The position numbers and the translations under genes are program-made. 38,671 nucleotides of DNA from a virus, in the IMG/VR virus record IMGVR_UViG_3300007520_000039, positions 1 to 38,671 of that record. One strand, written 5' to 3'. Of this stretch, positions 1-10,075 are shown one piece after another. The notes under the pieces were generated by a model. That model saw only the letters and a list, made by a program, of their open reading frames with translations, ran no database searches and was not told where the DNA came from. Positions within the stretch are counted from its first letter, which is position 1; every line of letters begins with the position of its first letter.

Positions 1-2730
1 CTACCTGTGGCTGCGATAATAGGCATAGCTTGGTCTGGTTTTAAAGCTATAGCTACTGCCGTAGGTGCATTAACACCTGCTTATGATAAGTTTAATAGTT
101 CAATAAAAGAAAGTAACAAGCTATTAGAAGAGCAAGAAAGCATCCAAAAAGATGTAATAAATGCTAGAAAGACAGATAGTAAGGCAGACACTTTAGCTGG
201 ACAGATAAAATTTATAGATGCTTTAGCTAATAGCTATAGCACTTTAGAATCTGCAGCAGATAAACTGATAGATGCTGCTAACGCTTTCGATGATATGTCT
301 TGGCTAGATAAGCTACTTACTTGGGGAGATGAAGTAGACCTAGTATTAAAAAGCATAGCTAAACTAAATAAGCAAAGCCTACTTACTACAGGCACATCTT
401 TATTTGAAACAGAGGCAGGTAAAGGGTTAGAAGGTACAACTCGTGAAGACCTTGTAAAAGAAGTACCGAGAAAGATTTTTTTCTCACAACAACGACTAGA
501 TAGAGATCCTAAAGCTAGGGAGGTATTTGATACTCGTAATGCCAAAATAGCTAAAATTGAAAAAGAAAATTTAGAAGCTAGATTTAAAGTAGTGACAAAA
601 CTAAAGTTATCAATGGAACAAGCTGCTAAGCCTATAAGAGAACTACAAGGTAACTTTAAAGCAATAGAAGAATCTTCTAGGGAGATAGGCTCTAATATAG
701 CTGCGGTAGGTCTGGAGGCAGGCAGGATATCTAAAGCTTCAAAACCTTTAAGAGATATATCTATAGGTTTAGCAGCGATAGATAAAATTGATATTAAAGA
801 TATTACTAGTGGAACAGAAAGCTTAGACAGAGCTGCCGCAGCCAAATCTTTTATAGAATCTCTTAGTACTAATGCACAAAGATACTTTGGTATTCTTGAC
901 GACGGTTTAAATGTAGAAGTAGCCTTAAGTAAAGTAAGAGCAGAGCAAGTTAGGCTAACTAAAAAAGTTAATTCAGATCTAGCCGATAAAACAAGAATAG
1001 AAGCTCTTACTAGCGAGTTAGAAATACAAAAAACTCAGAGTGATATTTATTCTGCTAATACTTCCTTAATAAGTGCCCGCAGAGACAATGAGGTAGAGAT
1101 ACTTAGTATAAAAGAATCTATAGCTAGAAGTGATAGAGCAGAGCTTGTGAAGCTTAGAGATATTGCACTAGCAGGCAGTGCTGAAAAGGCCGGGCTAATT
1201 TCTAAAATTAAGTCAGAAACTTTACTACTTAAAAACCTAGGTCTACAGAAGAAAACTTTAAAAGGTGTCGCTGAAGAAAGAGAAAAATCCGAAGTAATTC
1301 TAGAAAGACAACTAGCTATAGTCACAGGTATATCAAGCGCAACAAAGGCTGATTTAAGTATAGCAGAAGCTATAAATAAAACAAACGATAGAAACACCTT
1401 AAATAGAGCTAAAGCCTTAAGTGATACTAGAGACTTATTTGCAGCCGTAAGTATCCAACAAAGTACTGAAGTATTATTAGCTAAGAACCGAGTAACTGCT
1501 GCAACAAAGCAACTTAGATTAGCTAAAGAAACTGTGAAAGAGCAAAACAAAGGTATTACACCCGTAGTACAAACCACCTTAGAAATAAAAGCCCAAAATG
1601 AGCTCCTAGATGCCAACTTAGCTGCTAGATTAGCTATACTTGATCAAGCTGAAGCACTATATCAAGCTGAAGAAAAAGTATTTGAAGCGCGCAAAGATGC
1701 TTCTTCTTTCTCTGTATTTGGTTCTTTGGAACAAAATGCAGAAGCTATAAGTTTATTTAAAGAAGCTATAGGTAGAGAGATAACTAGGTTTTCTCGTGGT
1801 ATGACTAACGACACAGATAGAATGGTTTCAGCACTTACTGAAACTAGTGATGCCTTTACAGATAAATTAGTAGATGGCTTCTCAGGAGATACTCCTATTA
1901 TTCAATCTATTAAAGATGCTTTTGTTGCAGGTGCAGAAACATTGCACGAAACATTGCAAGGCTTCTTAAAGGAAGATTTAAAAGAAGGTACACGTAAGCT
2001 ATTTGGTGATATTCTAGGTATTGATACTTCTACTACCGAAGAAAAGGCTTTACTAGAAGCAAAGGTACACACTGAGCTTCTGAGAGAAATAGCAGGGCTA
2101 GGCCCTAAATTACCTGCAGCAGATGCCCCTTTGGAAAACGTTAAGAAGACAGAAAATCTTTTCACTAGCATGGGAACTAAGCTTAAAGATACTTTTCTTA
2201 CTACGTGGGATAAGATTAAAAGTATATTTGGTGGACTATGGGAAAGCCTAGGAAGAGTCTTTACTTCTATATTTAATATGTTCGATGGTGGGGGCGGAGG
2301 TAAAGGAGGTATTTTAGGTACTTTAGTAAGTGCTGCAATTACTGGGATTGCTGGAATGTCCACAGGAACTGCAGGAATTACAAGCGCATCTGGCGCAACG
2401 AGTTTTGCACTCTCTGACGTAGCAAGGGCCACAGAACTACCTTTTCCACAGCTTGCTAAAGGTGGTATAGCTACCAAACCTAGCATCGCTGGGGAAGGTA
2501 GCATGAATGAAGCCGTAATACCTCTACCAGATGGTAGAAGTGTTCCAGTTTCAATGTCAGGCGGTAAAGGGGATGTAAGTATTGTAATCAATGTAGATGT
2601 GGAAAGCGGAACAGCCAGCACAGAAACGCAGGGCGACGATAAAGACTACAAACAATTAGGTAAAATGATTTCTAATGCAGTTAAGTCTGAAATAATGAAC
2701 CAGAAACGCCCAGGAGGGCTACTAGCCTAA
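1..2730 (+). CDS. Tape measure protein, 3' part (5' end outside window)
   Basis: The frame is open from the first base, so the first in-frame GTG (base 7) is probably internal and the gene is cut by the window edge. About 909 residues are visible. They contain long Ala/Lys/Glu-rich predicted coiled coil (roughly residues 50-600), a Gly-rich hydrophobic segment near 770-800, and a C-terminal block with GGIATKPSIAGEG and EAVIPLPDG, a tail signature I recognise from tape-measure proteins. In siphoviruses this protein sets tail length and helps DNA entry. It is followed directly by the M-like gene, with stop and start sharing TAATG, as in lambda-type tail operons. Confidence 0.9.
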   Translation, partial: LPVAAIIGIAWSGFKAIATAVGALTPAYDKFNSSIKESNKLLEEQESIQKDVINARKTDSKADTLAGQIKFIDALANSYSTLESAADKLIDAANAFDDMSWLDKLLTWGDEVDLVLKSIAKLNKQSLLTTGTSLFETEAGKGLEGTTREDLVKEVPRKIFFSQQRLDRDPKAREVFDTRNAKIAKIEKENLEARFKVVTKLKLSMEQAAKPIRELQGNFKAIEESSREIGSNIAAVGLEAGRISKASKPLRDISIGLAAIDKIDIKDITSGTESLDRAAAAKSFIESLSTNAQRYFGILDDGLNVEVALSKVRAEQVRLTKKVNSDLADKTRIEALTSELEIQKTQSDIYSANTSLISARRDNEVEILSIKESIARSDRAELVKLRDIALAGSAEKAGLISKIKSETLLLKNLGLQKKTLKGVAEEREKSEVILERQLAIVTGISSATKADLSIAEAINKTNDRNTLNRAKALSDTRDLFAAVSIQQSTEVLLAKNRVTAATKQLRLAKETVKEQNKGITPVVQTTLEIKAQNELLDANLAARLAILDQAEALYQAEEKVFEARKDASSFSVFGSLEQNAEAISLFKEAIGREITRFSRGMTNDTDRMVSALTETSDAFTDKLVDGFSGDTPIIQSIKDAFVAGAETLHETLQGFLKEDLKEGTRKLFGDILGIDTSTTEEKALLEAKVHTELLREIAGLGPKLPAADAPLENVKKTENLFTSMGTKLKDTFLTTWDKIKSIFGGLWESLGRVFTSIFNMFDGGGGGKGGILGTLVSAAITGIAGMSTGTAGITSASGATSFALSDVARATELPFPQLAKGGIATKPSIAGEGSMNEAVIPLPDGRSVPVSMSGGKGDVSIVINVDVESGTASTETQGDDKDYKQLGKMISNAVKSEIMNQKRPGGLLA

Positions 2731-3068
2731 TGTTAACGTTTACATACATACCCTCAACAAACTTTACAGCAGATAACGCCCCTAGGGTGTTAACTGCTCA
2801 GTTTGGGGACGGGTACTCACAAAGAACCGCAGACGGTATAAATACTAATGTTAAAAATTGGGATTTATCTTTCAATAATAGAACATTAGAAGATGCTTTG
2901 GCAATTAAAGATTTTTTTATAACAAAAAAAGGTGTGGAAGCTTTTCTATGGACTCCACCAGGGGAGAGTACTGCTTTATCGGTAATAGCTCCTTCCTGGA
3001 AAGAAACATACACATCTCCAATAACAAGAACAATTTCAGTTAACTTTCAAAGAGTTTACGAGGCATAA
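2730..3068 (+). CDS. Minor tail protein, lambda gpM-like
   Basis: A 112-residue protein with the features of the phage minor tail (gpM) family: QFGDGYSQR near the N terminus, a central NWDLSFNNRT segment, then LWTPPGE and a C-terminal VNFQRVYEA strand. Length is the family's usual size. It acts in assembly of the tail tip next to the tape measure. The ATG overlaps the stop of the tape-measure gene by one base, implying coupled translation, and the L-like gene follows after 4 bases. Identification is by pattern and by position in the M-L-K-I-J order. Confidence 0.9.
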   Translation: MLTFTYIPSTNFTADNAPRVLTAQFGDGYSQRTADGINTNVKNWDLSFNNRTLEDALAIKDFFITKKGVEAFLWTPPGESTALSVIAPSWKETYTSPITRTISVNFQRVYEA

Positions 3069-3072
3069 TTAA

Positions 3073-3768
3073 ATGACCATAGCAGCAGACATTCAGCAGC
3101 TTAGTGCAGGTGCTATAGTATCTTTATATGAATTAGACCTGACAGGGCTAGGAGATACTGTATATTATTTCCATGCTGGGACTAACGAGCTACAAGCTGA
3201 TGTGGTATGGGGAGGAGTAACATTCTTAGCTTTCCCTATTGACGCTTCAGGTTTTGATATTTCTAGTAATGGAGAAATCCCAAGACCTAGGTTAATAGTA
3301 TCAAACATACTAGGTACTATAGGTTCTCTAGTTAGAAGTTTAGATGACTTGGTTGGCGCAAAAATAACTAGGCGCAGAACTTTCCTAAAATACTTAGATG
3401 CTGTTAATTTTACAGCAGGTAACCCTATAGCAGACCCTAATGTGGAATTTGACCCTGATATTTATTACATAGATAGAAAGGTATCTGAAAACTCTTCCTT
3501 TATAGAGTTTGAACTATCCTCTAGCTGGGATGTACAAGGTGTTAAGCTGCCTCGCAGACAGATAATACAGAATATGTGTCCTTGGTCATATAGAAGCTCC
3601 GAATGTAGTTATGCTGGAGGAGCAGTAGCAGACAGCTCAGATAATCTTACGTCGGATCCAGCTTTAGACTCTTGCAGTAAGTCCTTAAAAGGATGTAGTC
3701 TTAGGTTTGGAGAGAATGGCGTACTACCTTTTGGAGGGTTCCCAGGAGCAGGACTTTTAGATGCCTAA
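3073..3768 (+). CDS. Minor tail protein, lambda gpL-like (four-cysteine)
   Basis: A 231-residue protein resembling phage minor tail protein L. An N-terminal domain ends near RRTFLKYLDA (about residue 110), and a C-terminal domain carries four cysteines at about 169, 178, 201 and 208 (NMCPW, ECSY, DSC, GCSLRFG). In lambda gpL the equivalent cysteines bind an iron-sulfur cluster (established knowledge); all four being present suggests the same here. The end overlaps the next gene by 8 bases. It is expected in the tail-tip complex between M- and J-like proteins. Confidence 0.9.
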   Translation: MTIAADIQQLSAGAIVSLYELDLTGLGDTVYYFHAGTNELQADVVWGGVTFLAFPIDASGFDISSNGEIPRPRLIVSNILGTIGSLVRSLDDLVGAKITRRRTFLKYLDAVNFTAGNPIADPNVEFDPDIYYIDRKVSENSSFIEFELSSSWDVQGVKLPRRQIIQNMCPWSYRSSECSYAGGAVADSSDNLTSDPALDSCSKSLKGCSLRFGENGVLPFGGFPGAGLLDA

Positions 3769-4474
3769 AGATAATATATTAGAAGAAATATACAAACATG
3801 CAGAGAAATCCAGCCCTGAAGAGTCTTGTGGCATACTGGTAAAGGTACAGGGCGAAACCCAGTTTATACCTTGTACTAATGTATCAGACAATCCGGAACA
3901 TACCTTTGCTATAGGTCCAAGCGACTATGCTAAAGCAGAAGATTTAGGCACTATAGAAGTAATAGTCCATAGTCACGTACTGGGAAGCAGTAAGCCTTCT
4001 GCAGCAGACAAGGCTTCTTGTAACTTAAGCAAAGTACCTTGGCTTATAGTATCTGTACCTAATAGGTCTGAAACCTTTATACTTCCAGAAGTGGTAGAGC
4101 TTCCTTATGAGGGCAGACCCTTTTTTCATGGAGTTTTGGACTGCTACACAATAATTAAAGACTACTATAAAAGGGAGCTAAACATAGAGCTCCTTAATTA
4201 TTATAGAGTAGATAAATGGTGGGACAAAGGGGAAAACAAGTATTTAGACTTGGCAGAGGGTGCTGGTTTTGGTATAATAACATCTGATAAACCAAAAATA
4301 CACGACATTATAGTTATGCAGGTAGGGGCTTCAGTGCCAAACCATGGAGCTATATACCTAGGAAACAATATAATATTACATCATGTAGCCAATAGGGAAT
4401 CCTGTAAGGCTGTATACGGTGGATTTTGGGAGAAAAATACATGGGGACTTTTAAGGCATCAGAGTTTAATGTAA
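3761..4474 (+). CDS. Tail assembly protein, gpK-like: JAMM domain + NlpC/P60 peptidase
   Basis: A 237-residue two-domain protein. Residues about 1-110 form a JAB1/MPN (JAMM) metalloprotease domain: Glu at 20/21, His70-x-His72, Ser80 and Asp83, an exact HxH-x7-S-x2-D match. Residues about 115-237 form an NlpC/P60-type cysteine peptidase domain with Cys128 (LDCYT), His195 (PNHGAIYL) and His207/208. Proteins of this design sit at the tail tip and are thought to process tail proteins or cut peptidoglycan stems during entry. The second domain is repeated in the next gene, which starts inside this one. Confidence 0.9.
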   Translation: MPKDNILEEIYKHAEKSSPEESCGILVKVQGETQFIPCTNVSDNPEHTFAIGPSDYAKAEDLGTIEVIVHSHVLGSSKPSAADKASCNLSKVPWLIVSVPNRSETFILPEVVELPYEGRPFFHGVLDCYTIIKDYYKRELNIELLNYYRVDKWWDKGENKYLDLAEGAGFGIITSDKPKIHDIIVMQVGASVPNHGAIYLGNNIILHHVANRESCKAVYGGFWEKNTWGLLRHQSLM

Positions 4475-4839
4475 AAGAATATACTGGTAAGCCTTTTGTT
4501 TACGGAATGGATGACTGCTACTCCTTAATAATGGCTTACTATAAAAAAGAGCTAGGTATAGAACTACCAAAAATAGAAAATACCGAAGGCTGGTGGGATG
4601 AAGGAAAGAACCTATACTTAGACAGTATGGCTAGTGCAGGCTTCTCCTCTGTAGAAAACATAGAAAAACATGATATATTACTTATTAACTTAATGTCTCC
4701 TGTACCCAACCACGCAGCTATTTATTTAGGCGATGAAAAAATACTTCATCATGTAACTGGAAGACTATCCAGAGTGGAACCCATAAGCGGTTTTTGGCTT
4801 AAAAATATACATACAATTGCAAGGCATACAAGAAAATGA
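4441..4839 (+). CDS. Second NlpC/P60-family protein, paralogue of the preceding C-terminal domain
   Basis: Starts at ATG 4441, with a GGGAG ribosome site 6-9 bases upstream inside the previous gene; an upstream TTG at 4426 is possible but less likely. The 132 residues consist of an NlpC/P60 domain alone: Cys26 (DDCYS), His91 (PNHAAIYLG) and His103/104 (ILHHV). The spacing, and blocks such as WWD-GKN-YLD and FW-KN, are shared with residues 115-237 of the upstream K-like protein, so it is a tandem duplicate. Both copies keep the catalytic residues. It overlaps its neighbours at both ends (34 and 4 bases). Confidence 0.85.
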   Translation: MGTFKASEFNVKEYTGKPFVYGMDDCYSLIMAYYKKELGIELPKIENTEGWWDEGKNLYLDSMASAGFSSVENIEKHDILLINLMSPVPNHAAIYLGDEKILHHVTGRLSRVEPISGFWLKNIHTIARHTRK

Positions 4840-5444
4840 GCACTGAACTTACTACAGTAAGACTATATGGTAACCTAGCAGAGATCTGTGAGCTTAGAGA
4901 AGTAAAGCTTCAAATTAATAGTGTAGCAGAAATAATAAAAGCTCTAATATGTAACTTTCCAGAAGTTAAAAAAGAGTTAGAAAAAGAAGAGTCAAGGTAT
5001 TCTATACTTATAGGCTCTACAGATATAGAGGAACAGGAATTATTTATTCCTTTTTCTAAAACCCAAGTAGTTAGAATAATTCCTGTTATTGCAGGTTCTG
5101 GTGGCGTTTTTAAGATAGTGCTTGGTGTTGCCTTAATATGGGCTACTGGTGGTTTTGGTGCAGGCACAGGCTTAGGTTTCTTAACAGGTGCAGGCATAGG
5201 AGGTACAATAGGCGGGATAGTTGGTAGTATAGGTATGTCCTTGCTACTAGGTGGCGTAGCTTCTCTGTTTATGGGAAGCCAAAAAACACCAGCACCTGCA
5301 GAAGCTGCAGAAAATACACCTTCCTTTTATTTTAAAGGTGCAGTAAATACAATAGCACAAGGCCACCCCGTACCTGTAGGGTATGGAGAGCTACTAGTGG
5401 GTAGTGCGGTAATCGGTGCAGGTCTTACAGCGGTAGATATTTAA
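4836..5444 (+). CDS. Tail assembly protein, lambda gpI-like
   Basis: A 202-residue protein with a ubiquitin-like N-terminal region (about 1-88, TTVRLYGNLAEI to RIIPVIAGSG), then a very Gly-rich hydrophobic stretch (about 90-150), then a short tail with GHPVPVGYGELLVGS. This architecture is typical of the lambda I family, which is needed for tail-tip assembly. Start ATG overlaps the NlpC/P60 stop (ATGA), and the stop overlaps the start of the J-like gene (TAATG). Confidence 0.88.
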   Translation: MSTELTTVRLYGNLAEICELREVKLQINSVAEIIKALICNFPEVKKELEKEESRYSILIGSTDIEEQELFIPFSKTQVVRIIPVIAGSGGVFKIVLGVALIWATGGFGAGTGLGFLTGAGIGGTIGGIVGSIGMSLLLGGVASLFMGSQKTPAPAEAAENTPSFYFKGAVNTIAQGHPVPVGYGELLVGSAVIGAGLTAVDI

Positions 5445-8400
5445 TGGCACAAACATATATTTCAGGAGCAGGAGGCGGAGGAAAAGGTGGAGGAGGAGGC
5501 TCAGCTAGAGTAGCTGTAGAATCTCCTGATACTTTACACTCAAAACAATATGCTAAGGTTTTAGACCTTATCAGCGAGGGTGAAATTGAAGGCTTAGTAA
5601 ATGGGCTTCAGTCAGTTTACTTAGATAAAACTTCAGTACAAAACCCAGACGGAACATACAACTTCACGGGAGTAACTGTAGAATTTAGGGAAGGTACACA
5701 AGTACAAGATCCTGTGATAGGGTACAGAGGTACAGAGGTAGAGTCTTCTGTAGGTGTAGAGATACCTAGTGCCACGCCTTTAGTACAAACTATAACCGAT
5801 CCCGATATAGATATAGCACGTCTAACTTTAGGTGTGCCTAGGTTAAGTAAGCAAAATATAACTACTGGGGATATATCAGGCTCTAGAATAGACCTAAAAG
5901 TAGAAGTGCAAAGTAACGGGGGCGGCTACAAAGACGCCTTAATAACTTTAAAGCTAACAGATACAGGACTGACATACACAAGTACAGCTATATCTAGCAA
6001 TGGTGCGACTCTTTCCGCAACCACTACAGGCAGTGTAGGTATTTTAGCAAACCTTATTTGGGATAGACCTGTAACCGGAACTACAACTATAAGGGTCGAG
6101 AACTCAAAAATTGAAAATTCTACTGGTCTTTTTGGGCAAGGCCCTTCTGGTACCGGATATTACTTTTTTGGTGCTTGGGTGTGGAATAGCGGACCATTCG
6201 GTACAGCTAGTGCCCAATATAGCTATCAAGCAGTAAATACCTACGGCGGCACTCCTCCTACAGTTAAGATAGAGTATAGAAACCTAAGTACTGGAGGTGC
6301 TTGGAATGTACTGTCCCAAAAAACTTTCCCAAACCCTAATTCTACCTTAGGCCCTTACTCCTCTCTCAGTTTAAATATTAATAGTTTAGGCTATGCAAAC
6401 TATGAATTTAGAGTTACCAAGTTATCAGGCTCTGGAACAGTTAAGCTAACTAATGTTAGCAACTATACAAAACTAGGGATAATTAGTATAGTTGGAAAAA
6501 CAGTCAACAAATACCAAAGAAATGTTTCAATATCACTAGTAGGTAGTGCTCCTTGGGATATTAGAATAACTAAGCTAACCGCAGACAGCAACGAGTCTAA
6601 TCTGGTTAATGGTATATATTGGGATTCTTACACTTCTATAATAACAGAAAAGCTTTCTTACCCAAACAGTGCTTATGCATATGTTAAGGTAGATGCTGAA
6701 CAATTTTCTAGGATACCTGCAAGAGCCTACCATGTAAAACTTTTAAGGGTAAGAGTCCCTACAAACTATGATCCTAATACTAAAATATATACAGGACTGT
6801 GGGACGGCTCTTTTAAAGTAGCTTGGACAAGTAATCCGGCTTGGTGTTTCTATGATTTAGTAACTAACACAAGGTACGGGTTAGGTATGCATATACCTGA
6901 ATCCCAAATAGATAAATGGGACTTATACACTATAGGTAAGTACTGTGACGAGCTAGTACCAGACGGAATGGGTGGACAAGAATCACGTTTTACTTTAAAC
7001 ATATACCTACAAACTAGAGAAGAAGCTTATACTCTAATACAAAGTCTATCCTCAGTATTTAGGGGTATGACTTATTGGGATGGAGGTAGTCTTAGTACTA
7101 TTCAAGATGCTCCAAGCGATCCAGTAGCTATATTCTCTAAGTCTAATATTGTTGGAGGAAACTTCAATTATTCGGGTACTTCTATTAAGGCCAGACACAC
7201 TATAGCTTTAGTAACTTGGAATGATCCTTTAAACTTTTTCAAACAAAAAGTAGAGTATGTAGAAGATAAAGAATCTATAGCTAGATACGGCATTAAAGAA
7301 GCAGAAATTATAGCTGTAGGCTGCACCTCAAGAGGGCAAGCTAGTAGAGTTGGTAAATGGCTTCTATTCTCTGAAAAAGAAGAAACCGAAACAGTAGTAT
7401 TCAAATCAGGATTAGACGGTACAGCTATTAAGCCTGGGGAAATAATACAGGTAGCAGATGCAGATAGAGCAGGAATTAGGTTCTCAGGAAGGCTAGGTGC
7501 GAATAGTACAGTAGATAAAGTTTATTTAGATGCTCCAACTTCTCTAGCAGGCGGCGTAGTATATACTATTTCTGTAGTTATGCCTTATGGTTCTGAAAAG
7601 ACGTTACCAAATGGAAGCACTGAGATATCTAATTTAGGGGCTATAGAAACTTCTACTTTTGTACCAAGCAGTACAGGATCTTTTACAGAGTTAGACTTAA
7701 ATACTCCACTAAGCGTGGTACCTAAAGCTAATACAATGTGGGCTATTGCTGAAGCTAATTTAGAAATGCAATTATTCAGAGTACTAGAGGTAACAGAAGA
7801 AGAGCCAAACATATATCAAGTTACTGCAATAGAACATAATGCAAGTAAGTTTGATGCAATAGATAAAGATGAACTATTAGAATCTGTAAGTTCTTCTTAT
7901 ATATTAGACTCTCCTTTACCCCCTACAAACCTTGAAGCAGAAGAAGTATTATATATTTCTGAAGCAGGTACAGTTAAGGTTAGAATCCAAATAGCTTGGG
8001 ACATACTAGCTAGCTCAAGAGCGTACAGAGTAGAGTATAGGGCTAATGAAGGAAACTGGCAGCTTTTAGCAGAAAGCATCAAGTCTTCTGAGGTTTCTAT
8101 AGATGACTCAGTTGTAGGCTCTTACGACATAAGGGTTTACTCTATAGACAGTATAGGAAGAAGGTCAGGCTCTGCGGCTGAAATAGTAGACTTTGTTACT
8201 CTTGGTAAAACAGCACCACCAGCTATAGTGCAGAATTTTACTGCTACCGAAGTTAAAGGTGGCATACTATTAAGCTGGAATAATGTTCCTGATGTAGACT
8301 TAGGTGGCTATACTGTTAAAAGGGGAGAAGCTTGGGAAACTGCTATAGTATTAGTAGATAAGCTGTTTGCTAACAGCTTTACAGATGAGGATCCTGGAGA

Positions 8401-9592
8401 AGGCTTAAACTTTTATTTAATAAGGGCTGTCGATACTTCAGGTAACGAATCTACACAAGTTACTTCAGCTAGTATTCAACTAGTATTTCCTGAAGCTGTT
8501 AGAAGGTTTATAGCTGTGCAGAATAAAGCAACAATTCAGCTAAACTGGCAAGCTGTAGAAGGTACTACAAACTATGAAATTAGAGAAGGAACTGCTTGGG
8601 GAGAATCTACCTTTATTACTAGAACTGATTCTACATATTTCAGTTTAGCTTCTGGGCTAGAAGGTGTTAGAGTATTCCTAATTAAAGCGATCAGCTTAGG
8701 GGGTATATACAGTGAGTTAGCTTCCTTTTCAACTACTAATGTGGTTGCTTTGCCTGATAGAAATATTTTAGCTACTATAGATAAAGAGCTAGATAACTAT
8801 GCAGGTAGGTTTATAAATACTGTTAATAATGGTAATAAAATACAATTAAACAGCATAAGTGAATCTAAGGGCGAGTTTATTACTGGTATAGATTTGGGTT
8901 ACTTTGTAATGGCACAGAATACACCTTACTCAACCTTATCTGTAGCTCAGATAGATACACTTGCCTGGGAACAGTCTACTTTTTCTTGGCTTTCAGGGTC
9001 AGCAAGTACTAGGGCTTGGCTACCTGCTGGAGATACAGACATATTTACCGTAGCAGCCGAAATAGAGCTTTCTATTGATTCTGGTAGCTTACCTACTAAC
9101 TATGTAGATGCTATACGCCTAGACGGCAGCTCAACCACTTATAATGGCACTACTCTACTAGAGAGTGTGGGTGCAGCTACATTTACAGTTAAGGGTAGAG
9201 TAGGTAGCGGCTTAGAAATATCTGATTTATCCACAGCTTCTTGGAATATAAGTATACCTAGTGTATTTTCTTTACTTATATGGGTTAATCCTTCAGAGGA
9301 CTTTAATGCTTCGGATTCTAAGTACTCTTTATTTAGCGTATTCAACTCTAGTACTTTAGCTTACTTAGCTGTTAGCTACCAAAATGGAATTGTATCTTTA
9401 GAGTCTTCAGACAACACAACTCAGGAGGTAGTTTATACCTTTGAACAAGACAAGCTATACGCTATAGCTATTTCTTACACAGGAACGCAACGTAAAATTA
9501 TGTGTTCTAGTATCTATGGTGCAAACAACGCAGTTTTAAATACTAGTGCGCTTTCTACCTCTACAACCTATAATACTTTAAGGCTATATTAA
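5444..9592 (+). CDS. Tail tip / host specificity protein, lambda gpJ-like
   Basis: A 1382-residue protein, longer than lambda J (about 1130). The N terminus carries a Gly-rich leader followed by SPDTLHSKQYAKVLDLISEGEIEG, written here as SPDTLHSKQ...LISEGEIEG, the hallmark of J proteins. A central tail-hub region follows (about 300-800, with W-x-C-FYDLVTNTRYGLG and EVTEEEPNIYQVTAIEHN). Then come about three fibronectin-III-like segments (about 820-1090), each beginning with Pro and containing a W-N or A-W strand motif. The last 170 residues look like a LamG/concanavalin-type beta domain. The hub should bind the central fibre and receptor. The extra C-terminal domains probably carry adhesion (inference). 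Confidence 0.9.
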   Translation: MAQTYISGAGGGGKGGGGGSARVAVESPDTLHSKQYAKVLDLISEGEIEGLVNGLQSVYLDKTSVQNPDGTYNFTGVTVEFREGTQVQDPVIGYRGTEVESSVGVEIPSATPLVQTITDPDIDIARLTLGVPRLSKQNITTGDISGSRIDLKVEVQSNGGGYKDALITLKLTDTGLTYTSTAISSNGATLSATTTGSVGILANLIWDRPVTGTTTIRVENSKIENSTGLFGQGPSGTGYYFFGAWVWNSGPFGTASAQYSYQAVNTYGGTPPTVKIEYRNLSTGGAWNVLSQKTFPNPNSTLGPYSSLSLNINSLGYANYEFRVTKLSGSGTVKLTNVSNYTKLGIISIVGKTVNKYQRNVSISLVGSAPWDIRITKLTADSNESNLVNGIYWDSYTSIITEKLSYPNSAYAYVKVDAEQFSRIPARAYHVKLLRVRVPTNYDPNTKIYTGLWDGSFKVAWTSNPAWCFYDLVTNTRYGLGMHIPESQIDKWDLYTIGKYCDELVPDGMGGQESRFTLNIYLQTREEAYTLIQSLSSVFRGMTYWDGGSLSTIQDAPSDPVAIFSKSNIVGGNFNYSGTSIKARHTIALVTWNDPLNFFKQKVEYVEDKESIARYGIKEAEIIAVGCTSRGQASRVGKWLLFSEKEETETVVFKSGLDGTAIKPGEIIQVADADRAGIRFSGRLGANSTVDKVYLDAPTSLAGGVVYTISVVMPYGSEKTLPNGSTEISNLGAIETSTFVPSSTGSFTELDLNTPLSVVPKANTMWAIAEANLEMQLFRVLEVTEEEPNIYQVTAIEHNASKFDAIDKDELLESVSSSYILDSPLPPTNLEAEEVLYISEAGTVKVRIQIAWDILASSRAYRVEYRANEGNWQLLAESIKSSEVSIDDSVVGSYDIRVYSIDSIGRRSGSAAEIVDFVTLGKTAPPAIVQNFTATEVKGGILLSWNNVPDVDLGGYTVKRGEAWETAIVLVDKLFANSFTDEDPGEGLNFYLIRAVDTSGNESTQVTSASIQLVFPEAVRRFIAVQNKATIQLNWQAVEGTTNYEIREGTAWGESTFITRTDSTYFSLASGLEGVRVFLIKAISLGGIYSELASFSTTNVVALPDRNILATIDKELDNYAGRFINTVNNGNKIQLNSISESKGEFITGIDLGYFVMAQNTPYSTLSVAQIDTLAWEQSTFSWLSGSASTRAWLPAGDTDIFTVAAEIELSIDSGSLPTNYVDAIRLDGSSTTYNGTTLLESVGAATFTVKGRVGSGLEISDLSTASWNISIPSVFSLLIWVNPSEDFNASDSKYSLFSVFNSSTLAYLAVSYQNGIVSLESSDNTTQEVVYTFEQDKLYAIAISYTGTQRKIMCSSIYGANNAVLNTSALSTSTTYNTLRLY

Positions 9593-9594
9593 AT

Positions 9595-10053
9595 ATGAAC
9601 GATAATATCACAAAACAAACGCTTACTATGCATGGCAGTATGCAGGCTAAGCTTACAAAAGCAGACGGCTCAGTAGAGTTAAGAAAAAAGGGTAACCTAA
9701 TTGTAAATGTGGGTTTTGACTTAATTATTGATGCTATTGGGGCCACATCTGCTAGACCGGCCATTATAAGCCACATTGCCACAGGTACAGGCACGGTAGC
9801 AGCAGCAGCAGGAGATACAACTTTAGGCACTGAGCTAAACAGACAAGCGGCAACATTTGCACATACTGCAAGTACTAAAGTATTTACTATGACTGCTTCT
9901 TTCGCTGCTGGTGTGTCCACAGGAGCTATAACGGAATCAGGCGTCTTAAACGCTGCTACCACAGGCATTCTATTAGATAGAGTAGTGTTTCCAGTTATAA
10001 ATAAAGGTTTAGATGATAGTTTAGATATAACATTTACATTTACTCTATCTTAG
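9595..10053 (+). CDS. Small phage structural protein downstream of J (function unknown)
   Basis: A 152-residue, Ala/Thr/Gly-rich protein predicted to be mostly beta strand: KADGSVELRKKGNLIVNVGFDLI, given in part, then HIATGTGT, LNRQAATF, and a C-terminal DITFTFTLS strand. I recognise this pattern as a family often found after tail-tip genes in siphoviruses, usually labelled structural or fibre-associated, but I cannot give a precise role. It lies 2 bases after the J-like stop, so it is probably cotranslated with it. Confidence 0.6.
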   Translation: MNDNITKQTLTMHGSMQAKLTKADGSVELRKKGNLIVNVGFDLIIDAIGATSARPAIISHIATGTGTVAAAAGDTTLGTELNRQAATFAHTASTKVFTMTASFAAGVSTGAITESGVLNAATTGILLDRVVFPVINKGLDDSLDITFTFTLS

Positions 10054-10075
10054 TAAGCCATAAGGAGCTATAAGC

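Noticed and set aside
1902-2621. Long antisense open frames opposite the tape-measure gene (also 234-845 and 1047-1616)
   Set aside because: They have no sensible domains, run against the coding strand, and result from the codon bias of the sense gene.
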